Shown here: one piece after another, positions 9,157 to 16,087 of the stretch
Layout: each line of letters starts with the position of its first letter
How positions within the stretch are numbered: position 1 is the first letter of the stretch
Assembly (NCBI RefSeq): GCF_004519315.1
Contig: NZ_SOZE01000045.1
Location: 1-41,671 of the forward strand
Length of the DNA stretch: 41,671 bases
Direction: 5' to 3'
From: Mucilaginibacter psychrotolerans
GTDB taxonomy: Bacteria; Bacteroidota; Bacteroidia; Sphingobacteriales; Sphingobacteriaceae
Position numbers and translations under genes: made by a program
Notes under the pieces: model-generated
Database searches by the model: none
Told to the model about the DNA's origin: nothing
What the model saw: only the letters and a program-made list of their open reading frames with translations

Positions 9157-9203
9157 AAAAACCGGAGTAAATCGGAGAAAAATCGGTGTTTTTCTTTGGT
9201 TTT
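9157..9203. repeat. Right arm of the inverted repeat flanking araC
   Basis: AAAAACCGGAGTAAATCGG at 9157 and AATCGGTGTTTTTCTTTGG shortly after are the reverse complement of 7898-7933, apart from an 11-nt insertion that itself repeats part of the motif (ATCGGAGAAAA). The arms sit about 1.2 kb apart on either side of the regulator gene. Confidence 0.45.
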
Positions 9204-9469
9204 CGGCGACTTTTTCGGTGTTTTTCAGGGCTTTTTGTTGCCATTTTGGATGGAAATCCACCATATTCCCGCCTTTCTTTTTTCTCTCCCTTTCCTCTCC
9301 GGCCTGGTCTTAAATTCGCCCTTGCACATGTTAAACTTGTGTTACATTTTTATACCTGTTTAAGGCATCGCTCCCAACGCCAAAGCGCTATCGGTCTGTA
9401 ATTTGTAATAATCAATCTCCTGGTAAAACATTTTGCCGCTTTACGCATTCTATATCTTCGTATTAGTTA

Positions 9470-9477
9470 TACCTTTG
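9470..9477 (+). promoter_or_regulatory. Candidate -7 box of the mla operon
   Basis: TACCTTTG matches the Bacteroidota -7 consensus TAnnTTTG and ends 9 bp before the ATG of the permease gene. That would give a nearly leaderless mRNA. No TTG is found 19-21 bp upstream, so support comes from the -7 box alone. Confidence 0.4.
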
Positions 9478-9486
9478 CCCGCTTAA

Positions 9487-10296
9487 ATGGATACTATAAA
9501 AAGTACAACAAAGCCAGTGCCGTCCCGCTTATCAAAAGCGAAGGGCGCTGTCAGCGATTTCTTCCTGATGCTGTACAACATCTACAGCTTTGTCATCCGC
9601 TTTTTCAAAGAGTTTTTGCTCCCCCCATACGATTTTAAGGAAATCGTTCGCCAGTGCTACGAAACCGGCGTGCGCTCGTTTACCCTCATCACTTTAACCG
9701 GATTTATCGTAGGGGTCATCTTCACCAAGCAAAGCCGGCCATCACTTACCGGTTTCGGGGCTACATCGTGGCTGCCATCGCTGGTGTCTATTGCCATCAT
9801 GAAGGCGCTTGCACCGCTCGTTACCGCGTTGATTGCTGCGGGTAAGGTGGGTAGCAGCATCGGTGCCGAACTGGGCTCGATGCGGGTTACCGAGCAGATT
9901 GATGCCATGGAGGTATCGGGTACCAAACCTTTTAAATTTTTGGTGTGTACGCGGGTTATCGCAACCACCATCACCATACCTTTGCTGGCCACCTATGTGG
10001 CCTTTATTGCGCTGCTAGGCGGTTACCTTAACGTAAGCGCCAACGAGGGTACCACTTACATTACGTTTATGGAGCAGGCCTTCGAGCCGCTTACCTTCGT
10101 AGATTTTTGGGCATCGCTCAGCAAAGCAATCGTGTTCGGTTTCACTATCGGCATCGTAGGCTGCTACCAGGGCTATAACGCTGCCAAAGGCACCGAGGGC
10201 GTAGGCAAGGCCGCCAATGGCGCGGTAGTTACCGCCATGTTTTTGGTTTTTATTGAGGAAGTTTTAATTGTACAGATAGCGGGCTGGTTCCGTTAA
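9487..10296 (+). CDS. mlaE: MlaE-family lipid ABC transporter permease
   Basis: The 269-residue inner-membrane protein belongs to the MlaE/YrbE permease family, with about five hydrophobic segments and the conserved patch around GSSIGAELGSMRVTEQIDAMEVSGT (about residues 121-145). ATP-driven transporters of this type move phospholipids between the inner and outer membranes. It is followed after 7 bp by the ATPase gene and then the MCE-domain gene, giving the E-F-D order of a minimal Mla set. No MlaB, MlaC or MlaA is seen in the window. The ATG at 9487 lies just past a -7-like box and leaves an N-terminal soluble stretch of about 25 residues, normal for the family. Confidence 0.92.
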   Translation: MDTIKSTTKPVPSRLSKAKGAVSDFFLMLYNIYSFVIRFFKEFLLPPYDFKEIVRQCYETGVRSFTLITLTGFIVGVIFTKQSRPSLTGFGATSWLPSLVSIAIMKALAPLVTALIAAGKVGSSIGAELGSMRVTEQIDAMEVSGTKPFKFLVCTRVIATTITIPLLATYVAFIALLGGYLNVSANEGTTYITFMEQAFEPLTFVDFWASLSKAIVFGFTIGIVGCYQGYNAAKGTEGVGKAANGAVVTAMFLVFIEEVLIVQIAGWFR

Positions 10297-10303
10297 CAAC
10301 CAT

Positions 10304-11077
10304 ATGCAGAAGCAAAAGGTAAATATCGACATGACCAACGAGGTGGTTAAGATACGCGGACTGGAGAAATCCTTCGGCGATTACGATGTACTGCGCGGTA
10401 TCGACCTGGACCTTTTTCAGGGAGAGAACCTGGTGGTGCTGGGCCGCTCAGGTACGGGCAAATCGGTATTGATCAAACTCATATCCGGCCTGTTGATGCC
10501 GGATAAAGGCACCATTGAAGTTTTGGGTAACGATGTGCCCCACATCAGCCAGCGCGAACTGGAGGCCCTGCGCATCCGCATCGGCTTCTCGTTTCAGAAC
10601 AGTGCCTTGTACGATAGTATGACGGTGCGCAAAAACCTGGAGTTCCCGCTGGTGCGCAACCGTAAGGGCATTACCAAGGCCGAGGTAAATAAGAACGTGG
10701 AAAGTGTTTTAGATGCCGTTGGCCTATCGCAAACCATCAACCAAATGCCTTCCGAGCTTTCGGGCGGGCAGCGCAAACGTATTGGCATTGCCCGTACGCT
10801 TATCCTCAACCCCGAAATTATGATGTACGATGAGCCAACCGCCGGTTTGGACCCCATCACCTGCATCGAAATAAACGACCTCATCAACGAGGTGCAGCAA
10901 AATTACAACACCTCATCTATCATCATTACGCACGATTTAACCTGCGCCAAGCAAACCGGCGACCGGGTAGCGATGTTGTTAGACGGGAAGTTTCAGCGGG
11001 TGGGTACCTTTGAGGAGGTATTTAATACCGAAGACCCAAGGGTGAAACCTTTTTACGATTACAATTTTACAGAATAA
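10304..11077 (+). CDS. mlaF: MlaF-family ABC transporter ATPase
   Basis: The 257-residue cytoplasmic ATPase shows Walker A GRSGTGKS (47-54), Q-loop FSFQNS (95-100), signature LSGGQ (152-156), Walker B MMYDEP (173-178) and H-loop His210. It powers the MlaE permease encoded 7 bp upstream, and the substrate-binding MCE subunit follows 18 bp downstream. The first ATG at 10304 gives nine residues before a second possible start at 10331 (MTNEVVKIRGL). The second start fits the usual family length slightly better, but the first keeps tighter operon spacing. Confidence 0.92.
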   Translation: MQKQKVNIDMTNEVVKIRGLEKSFGDYDVLRGIDLDLFQGENLVVLGRSGTGKSVLIKLISGLLMPDKGTIEVLGNDVPHISQRELEALRIRIGFSFQNSALYDSMTVRKNLEFPLVRNRKGITKAEVNKNVESVLDAVGLSQTINQMPSELSGGQRKRIGIARTLILNPEIMMYDEPTAGLDPITCIEINDLINEVQQNYNTSSIIITHDLTCAKQTGDRVAMLLDGKFQRVGTFEEVFNTEDPRVKPFYDYNFTE

Positions 11078-11095
11078 CATTATCACCATATACCT

Positions 11096-12085
11096 ATGGA
11101 TGCAGCAGAAAAAAGGAAATCAATAACAGTAGGCGTATTTGTACTGCTCGGTGTGGCAGTATTTGTAATAGGCATACTCACACTGGGCGGCCAGAATAAA
11201 AGCTTTGTAAAAAGCATCAATATCAGTGCGGTATTTACCGATGTTGCTGGCTTGAAAAAAGGCAACAACGTATGGTTCTCGGGCGTAAAGATAGGCACCA
11301 TCAAAAACGTTCGTTTTACCGGCACCTCGCAGGTGGATGTGGATATGAGCATTGAAGCCGCTACCCAGCAATACATACACCGCAACGCGCTGGCACACAT
11401 CAGCAGCGATGGTTTAATAGGCAACAAGATCATTGTGATAGATGGTGGCAGTCCGCAAGCACCAATAGTGCAGAATGGCGACGTGCTGCAGGCAGCCAAG
11501 CTATTATCGACTGACGACATTATGGCTACCCTGCAAAAGAACAACGAGAACCTGCTGGCCATCACCACCGATTTTAAAACGCTTGGTCACCAGATACTGG
11601 CCGGCAAAGGCACCGTTGGCGCATTGCTTGCCGACAGCACCATGGCCATGCAGCTGCGCGCCGCTATGCGCAACCTGCAAACCACTACGGCAACCGCTTC
11701 GCAAATGGCTGTTGCGCTCAACGCCTTCAGCAATAAAATGAACACCAAAGGCGGCCTGGCCGATAAAATGCTGACCGATACCGTGGCTTACGCCCGCCTG
11801 CTGCAGTCAATGGATAAGCTGAAAGAAGCAGCTAACAACGCCACAATACTAACCAACAACCTCAACACTGCCAGCAACAAGCTTAACAGCACCGATAACA
11901 TCCTGGGTGTGTTGCTGAACGACCCTGCCGGCGCCAAAAAGGTACAAGCCACAATTGATAAGCTGCAACAAAGTTCGGTAAAGCTAAACGACGACCTGGA
12001 AGCCGTACAAAGCAACTTCCTGCTCCGCGGTTTCTTCAAAAAACGCGAAAAAGCCAAACAGGATAGTTTGAAGGGGAAGATATAA
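11096..12085 (+). CDS. mlaD: MlaD-family MCE-domain lipid-binding protein
   Basis: The 329-residue protein has one N-terminal membrane helix (about 11-33, VGVFVLLGVAVFVIGILTL). A single MCE domain follows (about 38-120, with FTDVAGLKKGNNVWFSGVKI and the IGNKIIVIDGG end). The rest is a long helical, Asn/Thr-rich tail with many coiled-coil-like stretches (about 140-310). MCE proteins sit in the periplasm, anchored in the inner membrane, and form a hexameric ring that passes lipids to or from the MlaE-MlaF transporter. The long tail may form a tube or coiled coil, as in PqiB or LetB-like proteins, but this is inference. It is the last gene of the operon and is followed 18 bp later by a strong terminator. 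Confidence 0.9.
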   Translation: MDAAEKRKSITVGVFVLLGVAVFVIGILTLGGQNKSFVKSINISAVFTDVAGLKKGNNVWFSGVKIGTIKNVRFTGTSQVDVDMSIEAATQQYIHRNALAHISSDGLIGNKIIVIDGGSPQAPIVQNGDVLQAAKLLSTDDIMATLQKNNENLLAITTDFKTLGHQILAGKGTVGALLADSTMAMQLRAAMRNLQTTTATASQMAVALNAFSNKMNTKGGLADKMLTDTVAYARLLQSMDKLKEAANNATILTNNLNTASNKLNSTDNILGVLLNDPAGAKKVQATIDKLQQSSVKLNDDLEAVQSNFLLRGFFKKREKAKQDSLKGKI

Positions 12086-12103
12086 AGGGAGGTTATCCTT
12101 TTG

Positions 12104-12142
12104 AAAAATAGCGATGGGTCGAAAGCTCATCGCTATTTTTTT
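12104..12142 (+). terminator. Rho-independent terminator of the mla operon
   Basis: The inverted repeat AAAAATAGCGATG / CATCGCTATTTTT with an 11-nt loop, ending in a run of T, starts 18 bp after the mlaD stop codon. Confidence 0.9.
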
Positions 12143-12164
12143 GAACTTACCTTACTACTCCGCC

Positions 12165-12336
12165 GCGCCAAGTGTCCACACTTGGCGCAATAACGTCGGT
12201 AAGTGTCCACACTTACGTCAATCCAAATGCCCAGGCCGGAAGCGTGGACGCTTCCTACCTGCCTCGGCAAGTGTGGACACTTGCCGAGGCGGGGAAATCA
12301 AATTTCTCTGCCGTGCCAAGTGTCCACACTTGGCGC
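12165..12336. repeat. BIME-like array of REP hairpins, left of the RAYT gene
   Basis: Five hairpins share the core AAG(T/C)GT-CC/GG-AC(A/G)CTT. In order they are 12165-12188 (CC centre, 11-bp stem), 12199-12216 (CC), 12238-12255 (GG, C:G inner pair), 12261-12290 (GG, perfect 14-bp stem, followed by GGGG) and 12313-12336 (CC). CC and GG centres show the two orientations of one unit, as in BIMEs. The outer stem bases differ from copy to copy yet always pair. The first four hairpins reappear in the same order at 12978-13100 on the far side of the transposase gene. Confidence 0.88.
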
Positions 12337-12378
12337 TTAAACAAGTGTAAGTGTCCACACTTACACTTGTTTAAGCGC
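12333..12378. repeat. Perfect 46-nt palindrome before the RAYT start codon
   Basis: Two perfect 22-nt arms (left arm beginning GCGCTTAAACAAGTGTAAGT) surround the CC centre. The element is an enlarged version of the local REP hairpin, overlaps the previous hairpin by four bases, and ends 23 bp before the ATG of the transposase gene. It could be an mRNA structure controlling translation or a DNA substrate for the enzyme. Both roles are inference. Confidence 0.88.
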
Positions 12379-12401
12379 TAAATATTTTGCAATTTTAATC
12401 C

Positions 12402-12923
12402 ATGTCACGCAATGCCTCAACCGACGAACTTTATTTTGTTACCCTTACTGTAATCGACTAGATAGATGTTTTCACCAGGCGGCAATACAACGATTACCTG
12501 ATAGAAAACCTTGCCTTTTGTCAGCAACATAAAAAACTGAACATCTATGCCTACGTGATTATGACGAACCATATCCATTTGGTAGCAAATGTTTCTGAAG
12601 GGTCGCTTGGCGATGTGCTTGGTCATTTTAAAACCTTCACCTCAAAAAGGTTGGTGGAGATGATTGCCAATAACCCGCAGGAAAGCAGGCGCGAATGGAT
12701 GTTAAAACGCTTTGAACTTGCGGGCAGATACAATCCGCTTAACACCAATAATCAATTTTGGCAAAACGGGAATCATCCGGTATTACTTTATTCGCCCGAA
12801 GTGATCCAACAAAAGATAGATTATATACACGATAATCCCGTTAGGGCAGGTTTTGTAGGCTCGGCGCACGAGTTTTGGTACAGCAGCGCCAATCCTGAAA
12901 GCCCTTTGAAAATAATTTATTGA
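12402..12923 (+). pseudogene. REP-associated tyrosine transposase (RAYT, Y1-HUH) with in-frame amber stop
   Basis: Read through, the frame gives 173 residues of the transposase IS200-like (TnpA_REP) family: MSRNASTDELYFVTLTVID, stop, then IDVFTRRQYNDYLIENLAFC and onward. The HUH motif is His57-x-His59 in MTNHIHL and the catalytic tyrosine is Tyr141 in IDYIHDNPVRAGF. Codon 20 is TAG (12459-12461) where relatives are expected to have TGG (Trp), so one base change breaks the gene. A restart at GTG 12555 would keep both catalytic motifs but lose the first strand of the fold. RAYTs are single-copy, domesticated enzymes that nick and mobilise REP sequences. Here REP-like arrays lie on both sides, at 12165-12378 and 12978-13100, as expected for a REP-RAYT unit (REPtron). 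Confidence 0.88.
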
Positions 12924-12977
12924 ATGGTGTCGAGAATTTGGGGGTACTGTTTCGGTTTACAACTCCGCTCCTCTGCC

Positions 12978-13100
12978 GTGCCAAGTGTCCACACTTGGCG
13001 CAACAACTTTGGTAAGTGTCCACACTTACTTTACTTCAATTGCCAGGCCCGGAAGCGTGGACGCTTCCCATTTACTTTCGGCAAGTGTGGACACTTGCCG
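12978..13100. repeat. BIME-like array of REP hairpins, right of the RAYT gene
   Basis: Four hairpins follow the order and orientation of the left array: 12978-13001 (CC), 13012-13029 (CC), 13051-13068 (GG, C:G inner pair) and 13079-13100 (GG), the last followed by GGGCGGGG. The spacers between hairpins are also partly shared (for example GCGCAA-AAC and CCAGGCC), so the two arrays are direct duplicates. Short frames through this segment are not genes. Confidence 0.87.
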
Positions 13101-13196
13101 GGGCGGGGACCCTGCCGACACCTAAATCAACTAAGGTGCTAAAATGGTTTTTCGCTGAATGCCGGGTGCGCTGCTTAAGGGGGCAGTTGTAGAAAT

Positions 13197-13224
13197 AACG
13201 TACAAATCAGCCTGGTTGTACGTT
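13197..13224. promoter_or_regulatory. Candidate operator upstream of the rifampin ADP-ribosyltransferase
   Basis: AACGTACAA (13197-13205) and its exact complement TTGTACGTT (13216-13224) are separated by 10 nt and end 84 bp before the ATG at 13309. A 9-bp perfect dyad at this distance is typical of a dimeric repressor or activator site. The regulator is unknown. Confidence 0.45.
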
Positions 13225-13308
13225 TGAAAAAATATACTTTTAAAGCTGGTTTTTTAACGGTTCCGCCGGTTATTTTTGAAAGAAAATCACTTTTTTTTGG
13301 AAAATAGT

Positions 13309-14214
13309 ATGGAATTTAACCAAAACAATACCGTTATCCAACTTTGCCTGCAGGGGATGAACCTGGAGGATAAAGGTCAGCCTGAGGGGGCGCTCCGCCA
13401 CTTTTTTCAGGCGTGGGAGGAAGCTACAAATGACTTTGAAAAGTTTATGGCCGCCTGGTATGTTGCCCGGCTTCAGCTTGATGTTTCTGACAGGTTAAAG
13501 TGGTACCATACGGCGTTGCAATTAGCCCTGGAGGTGAATAACGACGCTGTTAAAGGCGCATATGCTCCGCTGCACTTTTATATTGCTAAGTGTTACGAAG
13601 AACTGAACAACGTGGAGAACGCCAGAATTTACCATGAGCTGGCTTTACTGCCCGCCAGCCGACCTGCAGACCAGGGGCCTTTTTACCATGGCACGAGAGC
13701 AGACCTTCGGGCAGGTGATTTGCTGACTGCCGGCCGTATGTCCAACTATCAGCCCGATCTCGTGATGAACCACATATACTTTACGGCACTGGTTTACGGC
13801 GCGGGTCTCGCCGCTGCCCTGGCTAGGGGCAACGGTGGGGAGCGCGTTTATATCGTTGAGCCCACGGGCGACTTTGAGGACGACCCCAATGTAACCAACA
13901 AAAAGTTTCCGGGCAATCCCATGCGTTCTTACCGGACCCAATACCCTTTGAAGGTTGTTGGCGAAGTAACGGACTGGCTGAAGCAAACGCCTGAACAATT
14001 ACAACAATGGCGTAAAAAACTGGCCGCCGGCAAAGGAGAGGTCATCAGTCAAATTGTGTGCAAACAGGAAATTGTTTCGGTCCGCCGAATTTCCGTCCCA
14101 GCATGGTCTTTCGATAGAGGACCCTGCGGTTTCAGCACCGTGATGTATTTGCATATACGAAAATCCGCAAAACCAAATCACCCTCCGCAGGGTTCTTTTG
14201 CGAAAAGTCCCTGA
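13309..14214 (+). CDS. arr: NAD+:rifampin ADP-ribosyltransferase with N-terminal helical domain and repeat-derived tail
   Basis: Residues 124-246 match Arr, which inactivates rifamycins by ADP-ribosylation: FYHGTRADLRAGDLL (125-139), NHIYFTALVYGAGLAAAL (154-171), RVYIVEPTGDFEDDPN (179-194), KKFPGNPMRSYR (198-209) and VVGEVTDW (216-223). Residues 1-120 form an all-helical, TPR-like domain (FEKFMAAWYVARLQLDVSDR; YIAKCYEELNNVENARIYHE), a fusion that I recall from other Sphingobacteriaceae. Arr proteins normally end near GKGEVI (241-246). Here the frame runs 55 residues further, and residues from about 262 on are encoded by a dispersed repeat at 14093-14225. ATG 13309 is chosen over the TTG at 13276 because the family sequence begins MEFNQNN. 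The tail may be harmless, but activity is not proven. Confidence 0.85.
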   Translation: MEFNQNNTVIQLCLQGMNLEDKGQPEGALRHFFQAWEEATNDFEKFMAAWYVARLQLDVSDRLKWYHTALQLALEVNNDAVKGAYAPLHFYIAKCYEELNNVENARIYHELALLPASRPADQGPFYHGTRADLRAGDLLTAGRMSNYQPDLVMNHIYFTALVYGAGLAAALARGNGGERVYIVEPTGDFEDDPNVTNKKFPGNPMRSYRTQYPLKVVGEVTDWLKQTPEQLQQWRKKLAAGKGEVISQIVCKQEIVSVRRISVPAWSFDRGPCGFSTVMYLHIRKSAKPNHPPQGSFAKSP

Positions 14215-14225
14215 GGAGGCGGAGG
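14093..14225. repeat. Dispersed ~130-bp repeat, copy 1 (overlaps the 3' end of arr)
   Basis: The block contains TCGATAGAGGAC, CTGCGGTTTCAGCACCGTGA, ATATACGAAAA and CTCCGCAGGGTTCTTTT in the same order as copy 2 at 16361-16490, and a decayed copy 3 lies near 20115-20223. Internal dyads (CCCTGCGG / CCGCAGGG) allow hairpins. It overlaps the end of the arr frame and so supplies its last 40 or so codons. Confidence 0.75.
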
Positions 14226-14249
14226 TTTGACAACGCCGTTAGTACCTCA

Positions 14250-14951
14250 TTAATCATGCTTACTAATCCTGCCCGATCCCGAATGCTTGTCGTTAACGAT
14301 TTGTGCATTCCCCGAATAGCTTAAACCACCCGAACCGGATATACGGGCAGACACGGCTTCATCGGCTATGATGTCCACGTTGCCGGAGCCGGAAATGCTG
14401 GCTTCTACCCTTTGAACGCGCAGTTGCTTGCCATTAACTTCGCCCGAGCCAGAAACGCGAATTTCGGCCGCGGTGGCGCTACCGGCTAAAACGGCATTGC
14501 CCGAACCGCTTACGCTTATCTGCAGCGTTTCGGCATTTACAGCCGCCTTCAAATTACCAGAACCGCTTACGGCAATTTTGGCGCGCTGCCCGGTGATGCT
14601 GCCGGCAGCAAGTACCGCGTTGCCCGAACCGCTGCTGCCCAGGTAGCTGAGGCTTTTTGCCGAAACGTAAACATTGGCGCGTTTTATATCGCGGTGGTTT
14701 TTCCACCAGTTTTTAAATTCTATTTTCAATATGCCGTTTTCTACTTTGGTTATCACTTCTTTTTCTACAGCGGCATCAATGTCGAGGGTTAGGCTTTCGG
14801 TGCCATCGATTTTGATGGTGACGTTAAATGGCCCGTTGCATTCGATACCGGTATAATCGGATACGGATCGTGTGGTTGTTTGCGCTTTGGCATTGGTAAA
14901 CATCAAGCACGCGAATGCGAAGGTTAAAAGGACGAAAATGTGCTTTTTCAT
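14250..14951 (-). CDS. Exported head-GIN domain protein (DUF2807)
   Basis: Starting from the ATG at 14951, the 233-residue protein has a signal peptide (MKKHIFVLLTFAFACLMFTNAKA) and then a DUF2807 / auto-transporter adhesin head GIN beta-helix. The fold is marked by repeated SGSGN/SGSG turns at regular spacing (SSGSGNAVLAAGS, VSGSGNLKAAV, VSGSGNAVLAGSA, SGSGEVNGKQL, SGSGNVDII). Proteins of this type are exported and common in Bacteroidota; their function is not known. An upstream ATG at 14993 would add 14 residues in front of the signal peptide and is not favoured. The gene stands alone, facing away from the plus-strand gene that follows. Confidence 0.88.
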   Translation of the reverse strand: MKKHIFVLLTFAFACLMFTNAKAQTTTRSVSDYTGIECNGPFNVTIKIDGTESLTLDIDAAVEKEVITKVENGILKIEFKNWWKNHRDIKRANVYVSAKSLSYLGSSGSGNAVLAAGSITGQRAKIAVSGSGNLKAAVNAETLQISVSGSGNAVLAGSATAAEIRVSGSGEVNGKQLRVQRVEASISGSGNVDIIADEAVSARISGSGGLSYSGNAQIVNDKHSGSGRISKHD

Positions 14952-15387
14952 ATGGTTTGTATTTTGCGTTGAATGGTTCTTGTAGGTGTTCACGCTAACT
15001 CCTCAATAGCTGTTCCTATTTTATATAATGCTTAATTACAGCATTTTATGCATTTTGCGGATAGCCCTGGCTGTTCGTTTTTGGTACAATGGGTGGTCGG
15101 AAGCGGTCGACATGGAGCCCATGCTAAATCTCTTTTTGCCGTGCCAGGTGTCTACACTTGGCGCAATAACGGCGGTAAGTATCCACACTTTTAATAATCA
15201 TATTTCTTTTTTCAATTATTATTTCTACTTTCGAAAAGGGAATCGAGCGCCCCAGTTGTGAGTGACTGAAACGCGAGGTTATATCAAAAATTGACAAGTC
15301 ATAACAGCAAATTTTGTTAAACCGCTGGCATGGTTGTCTTTAAACACTCTCGATAACCACAAAGTCCAGCAATTAACAATAGTTGCT
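14952..15387. other. Intergenic region with two degraded REP hairpins
   Basis: REP-like hairpins at 15141-15164 (GTGCCAGGTGTCTACACTTG core) and about 15175-15190 keep the order and the spacer (GCGCAATAACGGCGG) of the first two hairpins of the RAYT arrays, but both have lost base pairs. No convincing gene is present; the frame at 15028 runs through the repeat and is rejected. Confidence 0.6.
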
Positions 15388-16032
15388 ATGAAACTTGAAA
15401 TCACAAAAGCTTGCGCGGACTCCTTACGCGCCTTCACCCAAAACAATTACTGCATTCCATTAAAATCGTCCCATGCCCATGAACTCGTGGCGGCTTATTT
15501 TGGCTATGCTTCGCGCGCCTCGCTGATTGCTGACAGACAATGTCCGATTGATAAGCTGATGGATGCGGAAATCATCATTCTGAATCCTTCACCACCTTTG
15601 GTTAACCAACGCCTTAAATCCCTAGGGAATCTGTCGGTAGAACTCCCGCCCAGCGATGTGCTTGCTGAAGGCGTTTACGCGCCTATTGTCGCCGATGAAC
15701 AGTTTTCTGGGAAAATATGGCCAGGCCTTCATGAGGCGGCGATGGCGCTGGTAGAGGAACGTGCAAAGGAATTCAAGATGTTTGGAAAAAACATTGGAGA
15801 AATGAACTGGATATCCAATGTTAACATAAAAACGACGGAATCCCATGCCCTAATGACGGTTATCTTCGATTATCCTGCAAATACAACAAATGCGCTAAGG
15901 TATTCAAAGGTAGATATTATGCTTCCGCGAATTGCTGGTGGTATTGGTTATTCTAAGCTCGAAGCCAGGCCCACTTTTTATTACGGGCATATGACCGACC
16001 CAGACTTCCGGCTAAAACATGGAATCGATTGA
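15388..16032 (+). CDS. Uncharacterised protein
   Basis: The 214-residue soluble protein starts at ATG 15388 (MKLEITKACADSLRAF). It has no signal peptide or membrane segment. An N-terminal part with SSHAHELVAAYFGYASRASL resembles the short helical domain seen in several toxin- or plasmid-associated proteins that begin with a His-x-x-x-Glu-Leu-Val-Ala pattern, but I cannot name the family. The remainder is mixed alpha/beta. It is followed 24 bp later by a strong terminator, so it is a self-contained unit. A start at 15334 is possible but would add 18 unlikely residues. It lies among repeats and has no obvious functional partner. Confidence 0.7.
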   Translation: MKLEITKACADSLRAFTQNNYCIPLKSSHAHELVAAYFGYASRASLIADRQCPIDKLMDAEIIILNPSPPLVNQRLKSLGNLSVELPPSDVLAEGVYAPIVADEQFSGKIWPGLHEAAMALVEERAKEFKMFGKNIGEMNWISNVNIKTTESHALMTVIFDYPANTTNALRYSKVDIMLPRIAGGIGYSKLEARPTFYYGHMTDPDFRLKHGID

Positions 16033-16056
16033 TATTATCTATCAAGTTAATTCTGC

Positions 16057-16085
16057 GCGGCCTGAGGTTTCAGGCCGCTTTTTTT
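16057..16085 (+). terminator. Rho-independent terminator
   Basis: GCGGCCTGA-GGTT-TCAGGCCGC forms a perfect 9-bp stem and is followed by seven T. It lies 24 bp after the stop codon of the uncharacterised gene. Confidence 0.92.
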
Positions 16086-16087
16086 GG

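Larger units (their letters stand above)
8989..9486. other. Divergent intergenic region between araC and the mla operon
   Basis: No convincing gene lies here; the short plus-strand frames at 9107 and 9186 consist of low-complexity phenylalanine-rich sequence. Visible items are a small dyad ACAATA-N6-TATTGT at 9039-9056 just upstream of araC, the right arm of the araC-flanking inverted repeat at 9157-9203, and a promoter-like box at 9470-9477. Confidence 0.5.

Noticed and set aside
12114..12381. Open frames of 69-78 codons across the left hairpin array
   Set aside because: They are made of repeated hairpin cores (peptides with CPHLR and SVHTWR patterns) and have no independent support as genes.
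15028..15261. 77-codon open frame
   Set aside because: It crosses a degraded REP pair and has no recognisable feature.
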